Below are positions 17,125 through 26,878 of a stretch of 64,000 bases of DNA, one piece after another. The first letter of the stretch is position 1, and each line of letters begins with the position of its first letter. Origin of the DNA: Alphaproteobacteria bacterium (lineage in GTDB: Bacteria > Pseudomonadota > Alphaproteobacteria > SP197); NCBI GenBank assembly GCA_009694045.1, contig SHVY01000010.1:1-64000 (forward strand). Direction: 5' to 3'. The position numbers and the translations under genes are program-made. The notes under the pieces were generated by a model that did no database searches, was not told the DNA's origin, and saw only the letters and a list, made by a program, of their open reading frames with translations.

Positions 17125-18108
17125 ATGTCCAAGGCGACGCTCCCGATCCTCGACCTGTCCAAGGCACGATCCGGCGACCGTGCCGCCAAGCGGCGCCTCG
17201 TAGGGGCGGTGCGCGAAGCGTGCATGAGCCACGGCTTCTTCTATCTCCGCAATCACGGCGTTCCCGAATCCGTCATCGGCCAGGCCGTCGACCAGGCGCG
17301 ACGATTCTTCCGGCAGCCCCTGGCGGAGAAGCGCAAGGTCGCCGTCAACCATCGCCACAGGGGGTTCAACGCGCTCGGCGATGCCTTGATGTACGGTGCG
17401 ACCAGGCCCGACCATAAAGAGTTTTACTCGATCGGCCTCGAACTTCCGGAGGACGATCCCTGTGTTCTGGCCGGCGAGCCCCTGCGTGGGCCGAACAACT
17501 GGCCCGCTAGCCTGCCCAATTTTCGCACGGCCCTGTCCGAATATTATGCGGCTATCGGTGACTGCGGTTCGGAACTCCTACGTGTGGTCGCGCTCGCCCT
17601 CGATCTCGACGAGGAGTTCTTTACCCCACGCTACCGGAAGCGCCTGCAGCGGACCCAGATCATCTACTACCCGCCCCAGCCGGCGGATGCCGAGGCCGAT
17701 CAATTCGGCGTCGCACCGCACACCGACTTCGGCTGCATTACCCTGCTGTGGCAGGATGACTCCGGCGGGCTGCAGGTCCGCGATCGTGGCGCGAAGGCGT
17801 GGATCGAGGCGAATCCGATCCCGGGCACCCTGGTCGTCAACATCGGCGACCTCCTCGGCCGGTGGACCAACGACCGTTTCGCGTCCACACCGCACCGGGT
17901 GATCAACCGCTCTGGACACGAGCGCTTCTCCATCGCCACGTTCTATGATCCGGACTTTCGCGCCGTGGTCGATGCGTGCGACATGGGTACCGGCGAGGCC
18001 GATTGCCGCTATCAGCCCGTGTCGGCCGGCGAGCACATCCTCGGTCGCTTCAACCAGTCGTTCGGTTACCGCAAGGTCCTCGCCGACAAGGCCGCGGCTG
18101 CCCGCTGA
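17125..18108 (+). CDS. Isopenicillin-N-synthase-like 2-oxoglutarate/Fe(II) oxygenase
   Basis: 327-residue protein with the DIOX_N domain (residues about 5-120, including EACMSHGFFYLRNHGVPE) and the jelly-roll 2OG-FeII domain. The iron triad is seen as HTDFG and the later His in STPHRVINRSG; RFSIATFYDPD supplies the Arg-x-Ser that holds the cosubstrate. GAGGA lies about ten bases upstream of the ATG. The stop overlaps the next start by one base (TGATG), tying it to the Rieske oxygenase. Possible substrates are small acids or amino acids; none can be assigned. Confidence 0.85.
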   Translation: MSKATLPILDLSKARSGDRAAKRRLVGAVREACMSHGFFYLRNHGVPESVIGQAVDQARRFFRQPLAEKRKVAVNHRHRGFNALGDALMYGATRPDHKEFYSIGLELPEDDPCVLAGEPLRGPNNWPASLPNFRTALSEYYAAIGDCGSELLRVVALALDLDEEFFTPRYRKRLQRTQIIYYPPQPADAEADQFGVAPHTDFGCITLLWQDDSGGLQVRDRGAKAWIEANPIPGTLVVNIGDLLGRWTNDRFASTPHRVINRSGHERFSIATFYDPDFRAVVDACDMGTGEADCRYQPVSAGEHILGRFNQSFGYRKVLADKAAAAR

Positions 18109-19316
18109 TGACGGCCCTCGACGAGATCACGACGGCCTTGGCGCAAGCTGCGGCGGGCGGCGATCGCTGGACGATGCCGCCTGCCTTTTATACGTCGCCG
18201 GACGTCCTCGGGCTGGAGATGGAGCGGATCTTCCGCGCGGAGTGGGTCAGCCTCGGGCGGCTCGACGAGATCCCTCGAGCCGGTGACTATTTCACGACGG
18301 ACCTCGCGGGTGAGGAACTGGTCGCGATCCGCGGGGAGGATGGGCGCGTACGTGTCCTGTCCAACGTGTGCCGCCATCGCGGTACGGTGATTCTGGAAGG
18401 CCGGGGCCGCGCCAACCGCCTCGTCTGTCCGTATCACGCCTGGACCTACGGCAGCGACGGCCGCCTCCAGCGGGCGCCGCACATGGAGAAGGTCGCGGGC
18501 TTCGAGCAGGACTCCATCAAGCTGCCCGAGTTCGCGATGGAAGACTGGCGCGGGTTCATCTACGTGAACCTAGACGGCAGGGCGAAGCCCCTGGCGCCCC
18601 GCCTCGCGGAGCTCGAAGCCTTGGTCGCCAACTACCACATGGAGGACATGACTTTCGCCCACGGCGAGGACGAAGTCTGGGCGACGAACTGGAAGGTCCT
18701 CGCCGAGAACTTCATGGAGGGGTATCACCTCGCCCACACCCACCCGCGCACCTTGAACCCGATCACGCCGACGGCGCTGTGCGAGAAGTTCGCGGGGGGC
18801 AAGGGTTTCACTGGCTACGTCTCGTGGTACGACCCGGCCTATCCGGCCCGGGGTCCCTGGCATACCGATCTCACGGAACCGGAGACGCGCCGGACCATGA
18901 TGGTCTGGGTGTACCCCTGCCACGTCGTCGCTCTCGCCCCGAACATGGTGACGTACATGTGCCTGCGACCCAAGGCGGCGGGCGAGGTGGCCATACGCTG
19001 GGGCATCGCGACGCTTGATCCCAACACACCGCACGAGCGGCTGGAGTCGTCGATCGCGCTGGCCCGCGCCTATAACGGCGAAGACAAAGTTCGCCTGGAG
19101 CGGTTGCAGCGCGGGCTCGGATCCCGTTTCATGGCACGGAGCCGATTGGGCCCTCCGGACCTGGAGGGCACCGTCTCCGACTTCTTCACCTACATCGCAG
19201 GCCTGCTCCCAAGCGCACACCCCACCCGAACCCGAAAGCCCCGGACGACCGCCGCCGCGACCAGGGGTTCGACTTCGACGGATAGATCCCGATCCGTCGG
19301 GCTGAACCCCAAGTGA
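18108..19316 (+). CDS. Rieske-type ring-hydroxylating oxygenase, alpha subunit
   Basis: 402 residues. The N-terminal Rieske domain binds [2Fe-2S] through CRHRG and CPYHAW. The catalytic domain has the mononuclear iron motif ENFMEGYHLAHTH. Overall similarity is to the SRPBCC-type Rieske oxygenases that demethylate quaternary amines or hydroxylate aromatics. No reductase or beta subunit is adjacent. The last 30 residues after IAGLLPS are low-complexity Ser/Thr/Arg and are encoded partly by a palindromic repeat (19264-19310), whose far side leads straight into the stop codon; the native C-terminus may have been replaced. Confidence 0.87.
   Translation: MTALDEITTALAQAAAGGDRWTMPPAFYTSPDVLGLEMERIFRAEWVSLGRLDEIPRAGDYFTTDLAGEELVAIRGEDGRVRVLSNVCRHRGTVILEGRGRANRLVCPYHAWTYGSDGRLQRAPHMEKVAGFEQDSIKLPEFAMEDWRGFIYVNLDGRAKPLAPRLAELEALVANYHMEDMTFAHGEDEVWATNWKVLAENFMEGYHLAHTHPRTLNPITPTALCEKFAGGKGFTGYVSWYDPAYPARGPWHTDLTEPETRRTMMVWVYPCHVVALAPNMVTYMCLRPKAAGEVAIRWGIATLDPNTPHERLESSIALARAYNGEDKVRLERLQRGLGSRFMARSRLGPPDLEGTVSDFFTYIAGLLPSAHPTRTRKPRTTAAATRGSTSTDRSRSVGLNPK
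19264..19310. repeat. REP-like palindrome, copy 1
   Basis: A 47-base imperfect hairpin: outer arms GGGGTTC / GAACCCC and inner arms CGACGGAT / ATCCGTCG. A second copy at 26879-26927 shares the GATCCGTCGGGC and AACCCC arms. It overlaps the 3' end of the Rieske oxygenase gene. Confidence 0.75.
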
Positions 19317-19410
19317 GCCTCTCGATCTTGTGGTCGGCGACGTTGATCCGACACTGCACGGGAGTCTCCGTCATCGGGTGGGAAGGCCCTGCCGCTCGGA
19401 AGGGGGAAGG

Positions 19411-20277
19411 TCACGATGTCGCGCGGCGCCACTCGGCGATGGCGCGGCCGGAGAAAGTGGTGCGCATCATCAGCCGGCGAAAGCCGGCGTAGTCGTTCAC
19501 CGCGTAGTGGAGCGTCGAGTAGTTGTCCCACACCGCGACCGTTCCGGCGGTCCAACGGAACCGGCAGAAGAACTCGGGTCGTATGCAATGGATGCGAAGT
19601 CGGTCCAGCAGGGGGCGGCTCTCTTCCTCGGTCATGCCGTCCAGTCGGGTGACGTAGATCGGGTTGACGTAGACCGAGCGTCGGCCGGTGACCGGGTGGG
19701 TGAGCACCGCGGGGTGGGAGCGTTCTTCGTCCGCTGTGGGATCGTCGCGCACGATCCGGATGGCCCCCGTCATGCGCGTCTCCATGGGCGGCGCCCACTT
19801 GACGCCATGGGGCTTGCCGACGTGGACCGCATCGCGCCCGTCGAGAACGGTCCGAAGGTCCGGGGGCAGCGCCTCGTAGGCCGCGACCTGGCTCGCCCAC
19901 AACGTGTCGCCGCCGTACGGCGGGACCTCGACGGCGTTCAGGACCGAGCCGCCCGGCGGCTGCTCCAGGAACGAGAGATCGGAGTGCCAGTCGCCGCCGA
20001 ACACCCCGCCTCCCTCATAGGCCTCCTTGATGACACGGATGACGAAGGGGTCGTCGGGCATCCCCTCGATGTAGGTCGAGCGCGCGAGCGGCCCGAACAC
20101 CCGCGTCAGCACCTTCTGCTGGGCCACGTCGATGAACTGGTCGCGGAAGAAGACGACGAGGCGACGATCGAGCGCGTCGCGAAGTTCGCCAGCCAAGTCC
20201 GACGAGATCGGTTGCTTCAGATCAACACCCTCGATCTCGGCGCCGATGGTGCCCGTGAGCGGGCGTTCGATGAGCAT
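19411..20277 (-). CDS. TauD/TfdA family 2-oxoglutarate dioxygenase
   Basis: 288-residue alpha-ketoglutarate-dependent dioxygenase. The N-terminal TGTIGAEIEGVDL and VVFFRDQFID are typical of TauD. GDWHSDLSF supplies the first His and Asp of the iron site, DNYSTLHYAV the second His, and FRRLMMRTTF the 2-oxoglutarate-binding Arg. It faces the Rieske gene, and is divergent from the PLP enzyme gene. TauD-like proteins oxidise taurine, alkylsulfates, phenoxy acids or amines; the substrate here is unknown. Confidence 0.88.
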   Translation of the reverse strand: MLIERPLTGTIGAEIEGVDLKQPISSDLAGELRDALDRRLVVFFRDQFIDVAQQKVLTRVFGPLARSTYIEGMPDDPFVIRVIKEAYEGGGVFGGDWHSDLSFLEQPPGGSVLNAVEVPPYGGDTLWASQVAAYEALPPDLRTVLDGRDAVHVGKPHGVKWAPPMETRMTGAIRIVRDDPTADEERSHPAVLTHPVTGRRSVYVNPIYVTRLDGMTEEESRPLLDRLRIHCIRPEFFCRFRWTAGTVAVWDNYSTLHYAVNDYAGFRRLMMRTTFSGRAIAEWRRATS

Positions 20278-20316
20278 GGCGGATCGCAGCGCCTCTTTTC
20301 ACCAGCGGGGACCCGC

Positions 20317-20326
20317 ATTCTAGAAT
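20317..20326. promoter_or_regulatory. Perfect 10-bp palindrome between divergent genes
   Basis: ATTCTAGAAT lies in the 152-base gap between the divergent TauD-like and D-threonine-aldolase-like genes, 40 bases from the former start. It could be an operator or part of a promoter; no regulator gene is nearby. Confidence 0.3.
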
Positions 20327-20429
20327 AGGGTAGGCGCGGCGGCTACGGTTCGGCGCCGCGAAGGCTCGCGCCACGTTGCCAGGGGGCGAGAAAGGCCGCA
20401 CGCTGCCGGCAACCGATCGGGAGGTCACG

Positions 20430-21566
20430 ATGACGAGCGAGCTTGGACCGAATCAAGGGCTGATCGGCGCGAAGGGCTCCCGCATTCGACTGGAAACCCC
20501 CGCCCTGGTGCTCGACCTCGACAAACTCGAGCACAACATCGCGTCGCTCGCCCGTCATGCGAAGGATCATCGTTACGCCCTGCGCCCGGTGGCCAAGATC
20601 CACAAGTCGGTGGAGATCGCCCGGATGCAGATGGCCGCCGGAGCCATCGGCCAGTGTTGCGCCACGTTGGCCGAGGCGGAAGCGATGGTCGCGGCTGAAA
20701 TTCCGGGCGTTCTGCTGTTCACGTCCGTCGTGTCGCCCGCCAAGGTGGCCCGCGTCGCCGCCCTCAACGCCCGGGCCGACGGGCTGCTCGTGGCGGTCGA
20801 CGATGCCGGCAACGTCGATGCCCTCGCGGCCGCGGCCCGGAAGACGGGCAATCGCCTCAAACTCCTCGTCGATGTCGAGATCGGCGGCGGCCGCACCGGG
20901 CTGACCGGACCGGACGCGATCATCGCCCTCGCCAGGCGCATCGCCGCCGCCGACGCGCTCGAGTACGCCGGCCTGCAAGCCTACGACGGCAGCTTCCAGA
21001 ATACCGTCGACTACGACGAACGCCGGGCTCGGGCGAAAGCGCCCCTGGGCGCCCTGACGGCCCTGCGCCAACGCCTCGCGGCCGAAGGCCTGGCCCCCGC
21101 CATCGTCAGCGGCGGCGGCACCGGCACCCACGACTTCGCCGGCGAGGACTTCACCGAAGTGCAGGCGGGCACGTACATCTTCCTCGACGTCAACTACCTC
21201 GACGCCCGCCTTCGCCGCGACGACCCGTCACCGTTCAAGCCCGCGCTGTTCGTCCGCACCGCGGTGATCAGCACGGCACAACCGGAGTTCGTCGTCACCG
21301 ACGGCGGCCTCAAGGAGTTCGCGTCCGTCTCCCTCGATCCGCTCATCCCATCGGGACCCCTGGCCGGGGCGCCATATAGCCTTGTCGGCGACGACATGGG
21401 GCGCATCGACATCGCCGATCCCGCCCGCCGCCCCCGTGTCGGCGACGCCGTCGAATGCATCCCGCCGCACTGCTACGCGACCCTCAATCTCTACAGCCGC
21501 TACCATTGCGTCCGGGGCGATACCCTCGTGGCCATCTGGCCCATCGTCGCCCGCGACAATCACTGA
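20430..21566 (+). CDS. D-threonine aldolase / D-serine dehydratase-like PLP enzyme
   Basis: 378-residue fold-type III PLP enzyme. GGGAGG sits five bases before the ATG at 20430, which is preferred over an earlier in-frame ATG. RLETPALVLDLDKLEHNI opens the domain; the PLP lysine is in LRPVAKIHKS (about Lys56, matching RPHxKTHK). The C-terminal PPHCYATLNLYSRYHCVRGD provides the metal ligands of the DTA/DSD family. Such enzymes cleave D-threonine-like beta-hydroxy amino acids or deaminate D-serine. A short hairpin (21565-21579) follows the stop. Confidence 0.87.
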   Translation: MTSELGPNQGLIGAKGSRIRLETPALVLDLDKLEHNIASLARHAKDHRYALRPVAKIHKSVEIARMQMAAGAIGQCCATLAEAEAMVAAEIPGVLLFTSVVSPAKVARVAALNARADGLLVAVDDAGNVDALAAAARKTGNRLKLLVDVEIGGGRTGLTGPDAIIALARRIAAADALEYAGLQAYDGSFQNTVDYDERRARAKAPLGALTALRQRLAAEGLAPAIVSGGGTGTHDFAGEDFTEVQAGTYIFLDVNYLDARLRRDDPSPFKPALFVRTAVISTAQPEFVVTDGGLKEFASVSLDPLIPSGPLAGAPYSLVGDDMGRIDIADPARRPRVGDAVECIPPHCYATLNLYSRYHCVRGDTLVAIWPIVARDNH

Positions 21567-21580
21567 GGCTTCGCGCCTCC

Positions 21581-21609
21581 TTGACAGGCGCGGGCTCGTG
21601 CTGTTGCCT
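21581..21609 (+). promoter_or_regulatory. Candidate sigma-70-type promoter of metY
   Basis: A perfect TTGACA -35 box (21581-21586) is followed after 17 bases by TTGCCT (21604-21609), a weak -10 box of the kind common in alphaproteobacteria. The predicted transcript start near 21616 falls at the 5' edge of the riboswitch, supporting the call. Confidence 0.6.
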
Positions 21610-21612
21610 GCG

Positions 21613-21672
21613 TCGTGCGCCGATTTGAAGCCTAGATTGCGGGCGCCTTAGAAATGCGGCTAAAGCGAGGGG
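21613..21672 (+). promoter_or_regulatory. SAM-II (SAM_alpha) riboswitch upstream of metY
   Basis: The leader contains, in order, GTGCGCC, GATTTGAAGCC, ATTGC, GGGCGCCTTA, GAAATGCGGCTAAAGCGA. GCGCC pairs with GGCGC to form P1, AGCC in the P1 loop can pair with GGCT to form the pseudoknot, and GATTTGA, ATTGC and GCTAAA match the conserved SAM-II positions. SAM-II riboswitches control methionine genes in alphaproteobacteria, as here. A terminator follows directly and metY starts 55 bases downstream. Confidence 0.87.
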
Positions 21673-21674
21673 CG

Positions 21675-21704
21675 ACCGCCCGGCTCTGGCCGTGGCGGTT
21701 TTTA
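21675..21704 (+). terminator. Intrinsic terminator linked to the SAM-II riboswitch
   Basis: Hairpin ACCGCC-CGGC / GCCG-T-GGCGGT (21675-21699) is followed by TTTTT. It begins three bases after the aptamer, so SAM binding could favour transcription termination before metY. The exact switching helix is not obvious from the sequence. Confidence 0.8.
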
Positions 21705-21726
21705 CGTGGCCCCCAGGAGACGCAAC

Positions 21727-23019
21727 ATGACCCAGAAGTGGACGAACCCCGAGACGCTGGTCCTGCACGCCGGCTATCGCAGCGACAGTGCGACCAATGC
21801 GGTCGCGGTCCCGATCTACCAGACCACCTCCTATCAGTTCCGCGATACCGAGCACGCCGCGGCCCTGTTCGGCCTGAAGGAGTTCGGCAATATCTATACG
21901 CGGATCATGAACCCGACCTGCGCCGTCCTCGAGGAGCGGGTCGCGGCCCTGGAGGGCGGTGTCGCGGCGCTGGCGGTGGCCTCCGGTCAGGCTGCCTCGC
22001 TGTTCGCGATCCAGAACATCTGCCATGCCGGCGACAACGTTGTGAGTTCCACCGATCTCTACGGCGGGACCTGGAATCTGTTCGCCAACACGCTCACCAC
22101 CATGGGGATCGAGGTCCGGTTCGTTGACCCGGCGGACCCCGAGAATTTTCGGCGCGCGACCGACGCCCGGACCCGCTGCTACTACGCGGAGACTCTGCCG
22201 AACCCGAAACTGCACGTGTTTCCCATCCGCGAGGTGGCGGATATCGGCCGCAAGCTGGGCGTGCCCTTGATCATGGACAACACCGCCTGCCCGATCCTGT
22301 GCCGGCCGTTCGATCATGGGGCGGCGGTCGTCGTCTATTCGACGACCAAATACATCGGCGGCCATGGCAACTCGATCGGCGGGCTGGTGGTGGACGGCGG
22401 CAACTTCGATTGGGAGGGGAACGCCGAACGGTTCCCCATGTTGAACAAACCCGATCCGAGCTACCACGGCGCGGTGTGGACCGAGGCGGTCAAGCCCCTG
22501 GGCCCCATCGCCTACATCATCAAGATGCGGGTCACCCTGCTGCGCGACATCGGCGCGCCGATGAGCCCGTTCAACGCCTTCCTGTTCATCCAGGGGCTGG
22601 AGACCCTGCCGCTGCGCATGCGGCAGCACTGCGCCAACGCGGGCCAGGTGGCGGATTTCCTCGCCAAGCACCCGAAGGTCTCCAAGGTGATCTTTCCCAC
22701 CCATATGAGCGGCGAGATGCGCCGGCGGGCTGACACCTACCTGAAGGGCGGCCATGGCGCCCTCGTCGGCTTCGAGCTGTCGGGCGGGCGCGAAGCAGGC
22801 CGGCGCCTGATTGATTCCTTGAAGATGTTCTACCACGTGGCCAACATCGGCGACGCGCGCAGCCTCGCGATTCACCCGGCGACCACGACCCATTCGCAGT
22901 TGACGCCGGACGACCAGCTTGCGACCGGCGTGTCGGACGGGTATGTCAGATTGTCAGTCGGAATCGAGCACATCGACGACATCCTGGCGGACCTCAAGCA
23001 GGCCCTGGTGGCGGCGTAG
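21727..23019 (+). CDS. metY: O-acetylhomoserine sulfhydrylase / aminocarboxypropyltransferase
   Basis: 430-residue Cys/Met metabolism PLP enzyme that makes homocysteine from O-acetylhomoserine and sulfide. AGGAG precedes the ATG at 21727 by eight bases. TLVLHAGYRSDSATNAVAVP and YQTTSYQF open the protein; YTRIMNPTCAVLEERVAALEGG and the PLP lysine block YSTTKYIGGHGNSIGG identify the MetY group; the C-terminal SVGIEHIDDILADLKQAL is typical. Control by the SAM-II riboswitch matches the role. An O-succinylhomoserine substrate cannot be excluded. Confidence 0.93.
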   Translation: MTQKWTNPETLVLHAGYRSDSATNAVAVPIYQTTSYQFRDTEHAAALFGLKEFGNIYTRIMNPTCAVLEERVAALEGGVAALAVASGQAASLFAIQNICHAGDNVVSSTDLYGGTWNLFANTLTTMGIEVRFVDPADPENFRRATDARTRCYYAETLPNPKLHVFPIREVADIGRKLGVPLIMDNTACPILCRPFDHGAAVVVYSTTKYIGGHGNSIGGLVVDGGNFDWEGNAERFPMLNKPDPSYHGAVWTEAVKPLGPIAYIIKMRVTLLRDIGAPMSPFNAFLFIQGLETLPLRMRQHCANAGQVADFLAKHPKVSKVIFPTHMSGEMRRRADTYLKGGHGALVGFELSGGREAGRRLIDSLKMFYHVANIGDARSLAIHPATTTHSQLTPDDQLATGVSDGYVRLSVGIEHIDDILADLKQALVAA

Positions 23020-24090
<1,071 letters not shown>

Positions 24091-24093
24091 ACG

Positions 24094-24867
24094 ATGGCGG
24101 CACTCCCCACCCTCTTCCTCAGCCACGGCTCGCCGATGACGGCGATCGAGCCGAGCGCGACTCATGACTTCCTCAAGGGCCTGGGGTCGGCGATTCCCAG
24201 GCCGACGGCGATCCTCTGCATCTCCGCCCACTGGGAGACCGCACGCCCGCGCCTCACGGGCTCGCTCAAGCCCGAGCTGATCTACGACTTCCACGGATTC
24301 CCGAAGGAGCTCTACCAGCTCCGCTATCCCGCGCCCGGTTCGCTTCAACTCGTGGGCCGCGCCGCCACCGCCCTGGCGAACAAGGGATTCGCCTGCGACA
24401 TCGATCCCTCGCGCGGGCTCGACCACGGCACCTGGGACCCGCTCTACCTCGCCTATCCCGCGGCCGACATCCCGGTCGTGCAGCTTTCGATCCAGCCGGC
24501 GGCGACCACCGATCACCATCTCGCGGTAGGCCGGGCGCTGCGCCCGTTGCGCGACGAGGGCATCCTGATCGTCGGCAGCGGCAATGCGACCCACAACCTG
24601 CGCGCCTGGCGCGGAGCCACGGCGCCCACGCCCGAATGGGTCACGCGGTTCAGCACCTGGCTCGATGACCGGGTGCTGGCCGGCGACGGCGGCGTGCTCT
24701 GCCGTTACCGCACCGAGGCCCCCTTCGCCGTCGAGAACCACCCGACCGAGGACCACTACCTGCCGCTCCTGGTCGCCCTCGGCGCGGCCGGCGATGGCGC
24801 CCGGGCCACGAAAATCCACGCCGGCTACGACGGCGTCCTCGACATGGCGTCCTACCAGTTCGCCTGA
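24094..24867 (+). CDS. 4,5-DOPA extradiol dioxygenase family protein (LigB-type)
   Basis: 257-residue class III extradiol dioxygenase. Metal and catalytic histidines are visible in FLSHGSPM, CISAHWET, GLDHGTW and ENHPTEDHYLPLLVALGA. The block YDFHGFPKELYQLRYPAPG matches the YgiD/DODA group. It begins four bases after hemB, so is cotranscribed. Bacterial members open catechol rings; the physiological substrate is usually unknown. It converges with the hydrolase gene with two bases between; the small hairpin CGCCT/AGGCG there covers both stops. Confidence 0.88.
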   Translation: MAALPTLFLSHGSPMTAIEPSATHDFLKGLGSAIPRPTAILCISAHWETARPRLTGSLKPELIYDFHGFPKELYQLRYPAPGSLQLVGRAATALANKGFACDIDPSRGLDHGTWDPLYLAYPAADIPVVQLSIQPAATTDHHLAVGRALRPLRDEGILIVGSGNATHNLRAWRGATAPTPEWVTRFSTWLDDRVLAGDGGVLCRYRTEAPFAVENHPTEDHYLPLLVALGAAGDGARATKIHAGYDGVLDMASYQFA

Positions 24868-24869
24868 AT

Positions 24870-25712
24870 TTAGGCGCCGAGCACGAACCGCCGTACAGTG
24901 GCGATCTGACCCGCGTCCATCAGCGCGGGCGCGTGGCCCATGCCGGGCCATTCGACCAGCGTCGCCATGGGACCGCGCGTCGTCATTTCCTGGGCCGTAG
25001 CGGCGAGCAAAAGATCCGACTCGGCCCCGCGCAGGACCAGGGTGGGACAGCGGATCGCATCCCATAGCGGCCACAGCTCGGTGTCCTTCTCCCCGAGCTT
25101 GCCGAACATGACGGCGATGCCGGGGTCGTAGTGCAGGCGCAGGCCCCGCGGATCGGGGCGCGCGCCATGGTCCGCCAGATGCCGCCACTGCGCATCGGTC
25201 AGGTAGCCGAACGGCGCCAGCACCTCCCGAAGCCGTGCCTCCAGGGCGGCGCCGTCCGGAAACAGGGGATCGTCGCCCAGGTAACCGGCGATGCGGCGCA
25301 CCGCCGCCGCCGGAATCAGCGGCCCGATGTCGTTGATGACCAATCGGCCGATGGGCGATTCCGCTTCCGCCGCCATCAGCATTCCCAGAAGACCACCCAT
25401 CGAGGTGCCGACCCAGGCGACGTCGCGCGCCCCAAGGTCGGCCAGCAGCGCCTTGAGCGCGACAAGGTAGGTGGATGTCGCGTAGGCCTCCTTGTCCGCG
25501 AGCCAGCCGCTGCGGCCCCGCCCCGGCATGTCGGGGCACACCACCCGCGCCATGCCGCTCATGCTCTCGGCCAGGGCGTCGAAGTCGCGACCATTGCGGG
25601 TTAGCCCGTGGACGCACAGGACCGTGCGCGGTGCGGCCGGGTCGCCCCAGTCGGTGTACGCGAGCCGGACGGTCTCGCCGCCGACGTTCAAATCGAGGCT
25701 AGCCTGCCGCAT
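24870..25712 (-). CDS. Alpha/beta hydrolase
   Basis: 280-residue hydrolase. The oxyanion block VLCVHGLTRNGRDFD is followed by the nucleophile elbow VGTSMGG, an acid region after LVLRGAESDLLL, and the catalytic His in WPGMGHAPALMD. The start ATG at 25712 overlaps the 3' end of the ODC-like gene by 14 bases, so they are likely cotranscribed. Specific substrate unknown. Confidence 0.86.
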   Translation of the reverse strand: MRQASLDLNVGGETVRLAYTDWGDPAAPRTVLCVHGLTRNGRDFDALAESMSGMARVVCPDMPGRGRSGWLADKEAYATSTYLVALKALLADLGARDVAWVGTSMGGLLGMLMAAEAESPIGRLVINDIGPLIPAAAVRRIAGYLGDDPLFPDGAALEARLREVLAPFGYLTDAQWRHLADHGARPDPRGLRLHYDPGIAVMFGKLGEKDTELWPLWDAIRCPTLVLRGAESDLLLAATAQEMTTRGPMATLVEWPGMGHAPALMDAGQIATVRRFVLGA

Positions 25713-26875
25713 GGTTGCCGGCGGTCCCCTCGTCCTCGACCTCGACGAAGGTGTCGGTGAAGAAGCCGTTGAACCGGGTGGCGTTGGCGTTGCTGTAGGC
25801 GCCAACCTGGCCGATTTCGATCCAGTCGCCCTCGCGAATGTCGTCGGGCAGCAGGAAGGGATGGGGCAGCACGTCGATCGAATCGCAGGTCGGTCCGTTG
25901 ACCGTGAACGCGGCGACGCGCGCCGAAAGGGTGCCGTCCAGCCGGATCGCCCGAACCGGAAGTTGGATGTTGGCGATCTTGGTCTCGGACAGGCCGCCAT
26001 ACAGCCCATCGTTGATGTAGATCTGCCCTTCCTTGCGCAGATGCACCTGCACCAGCAGCGACATGCCGTCGGCTACCAGGGCTCGCCCTGGCTCGCACAT
26101 CAGCACGCAATCGTTGCGCAGGTTGATCGCCTTCGCCCCGTTGACGATCTCTTCGATGAAGGAGCCGAGCGGCGGCGCCTGGGAACCGGGATAGGCCGCC
26201 GGAAATCCGCCGCCCACGTCCAGGACGTGAATGTTCACGCCCGCCTTGGCGATCACCTGGCCCGCCAGTTCCATGGCGTTGCGGTAGGCGAGCGGCGGTC
26301 GTGCATTGGGAGCCGACGTGGAACGCAAGGCCCGGCTGAATGCCCTCCTTGGCCACGATACCGAGCAGGCGCGCCGCCTCGTCCGGCTGCGCCCCGAACT
26401 TGGCCGACAGGTCGTACAGCGCCTCGGTCTTCGGGGTCTCCATACGGACGACGATCGACAGCCCCTCGCCGCCGGTCACGTCGAGCACCTTGGCGAGTTC
26501 GCTCTCATGGTCGACCACGTACTGGCGCACGCCATAGACTTGGTAGGCGCTCTGGATGACGGCGCGGCCCTTGACCGGATGCATGAAGTAGGGTTCCGCG
26601 TCGCGGAACTGTTCCCGCACCTGCGCGATCTCGGGCAGCGATGCCGTGTCGAAATGTCGGATGCCGGCATCGTACAGCGCCTTCACCACCAAGGGATGGG
26701 GATTGCACTTGATGGCATAGAGAATCCGCCCGGGAAAGCTGTCGAGGAAGGCGCGGGCCGTCCGTTTCAGGACATGGGGCCGCAGCAGATAGACCGGGTA
26801 GCTGGGCGTGAGCGCCGCCACGACCGCGCGGGCGTCGGCGAACGTCGTCCCCTTCTTCTTCGTGCCTTGGGCCAC
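25699..26875 (-). pseudogene. Ornithine/lysine decarboxylase-like type III PLP enzyme, frameshifted
   Basis: Two reading frames together cover a full-length fold-type III decarboxylase. The 5' part (from ATG 26875) has the PLP lysine in RILYAIKCNPHPLVV and runs to FHVGSQCTT. The remaining part, in another frame, continues with LAYRNAMELAGQVI, the phosphate-binding DVGGGFPA, CEPGRALVADG and the active-site Cys region PTCDSIDVLPHPFLLP. The switch lies between 26296 and 26306, where one extra base explains the shift. The catalytic residues are all retained, so a sequencing error or a very recent mutation is possible. The intact enzyme would decarboxylate ornithine or lysine for polyamine synthesis. 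Confidence 0.82.
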
Positions 26876-26878
26876 CCT

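Noticed and set aside
26296-26306. Programmed frameshift in the ODC-like gene
   Set aside because: No slippery heptamer or following pseudoknot is seen; ODC enzymes are not known to be frameshift-regulated themselves (that is antizyme).
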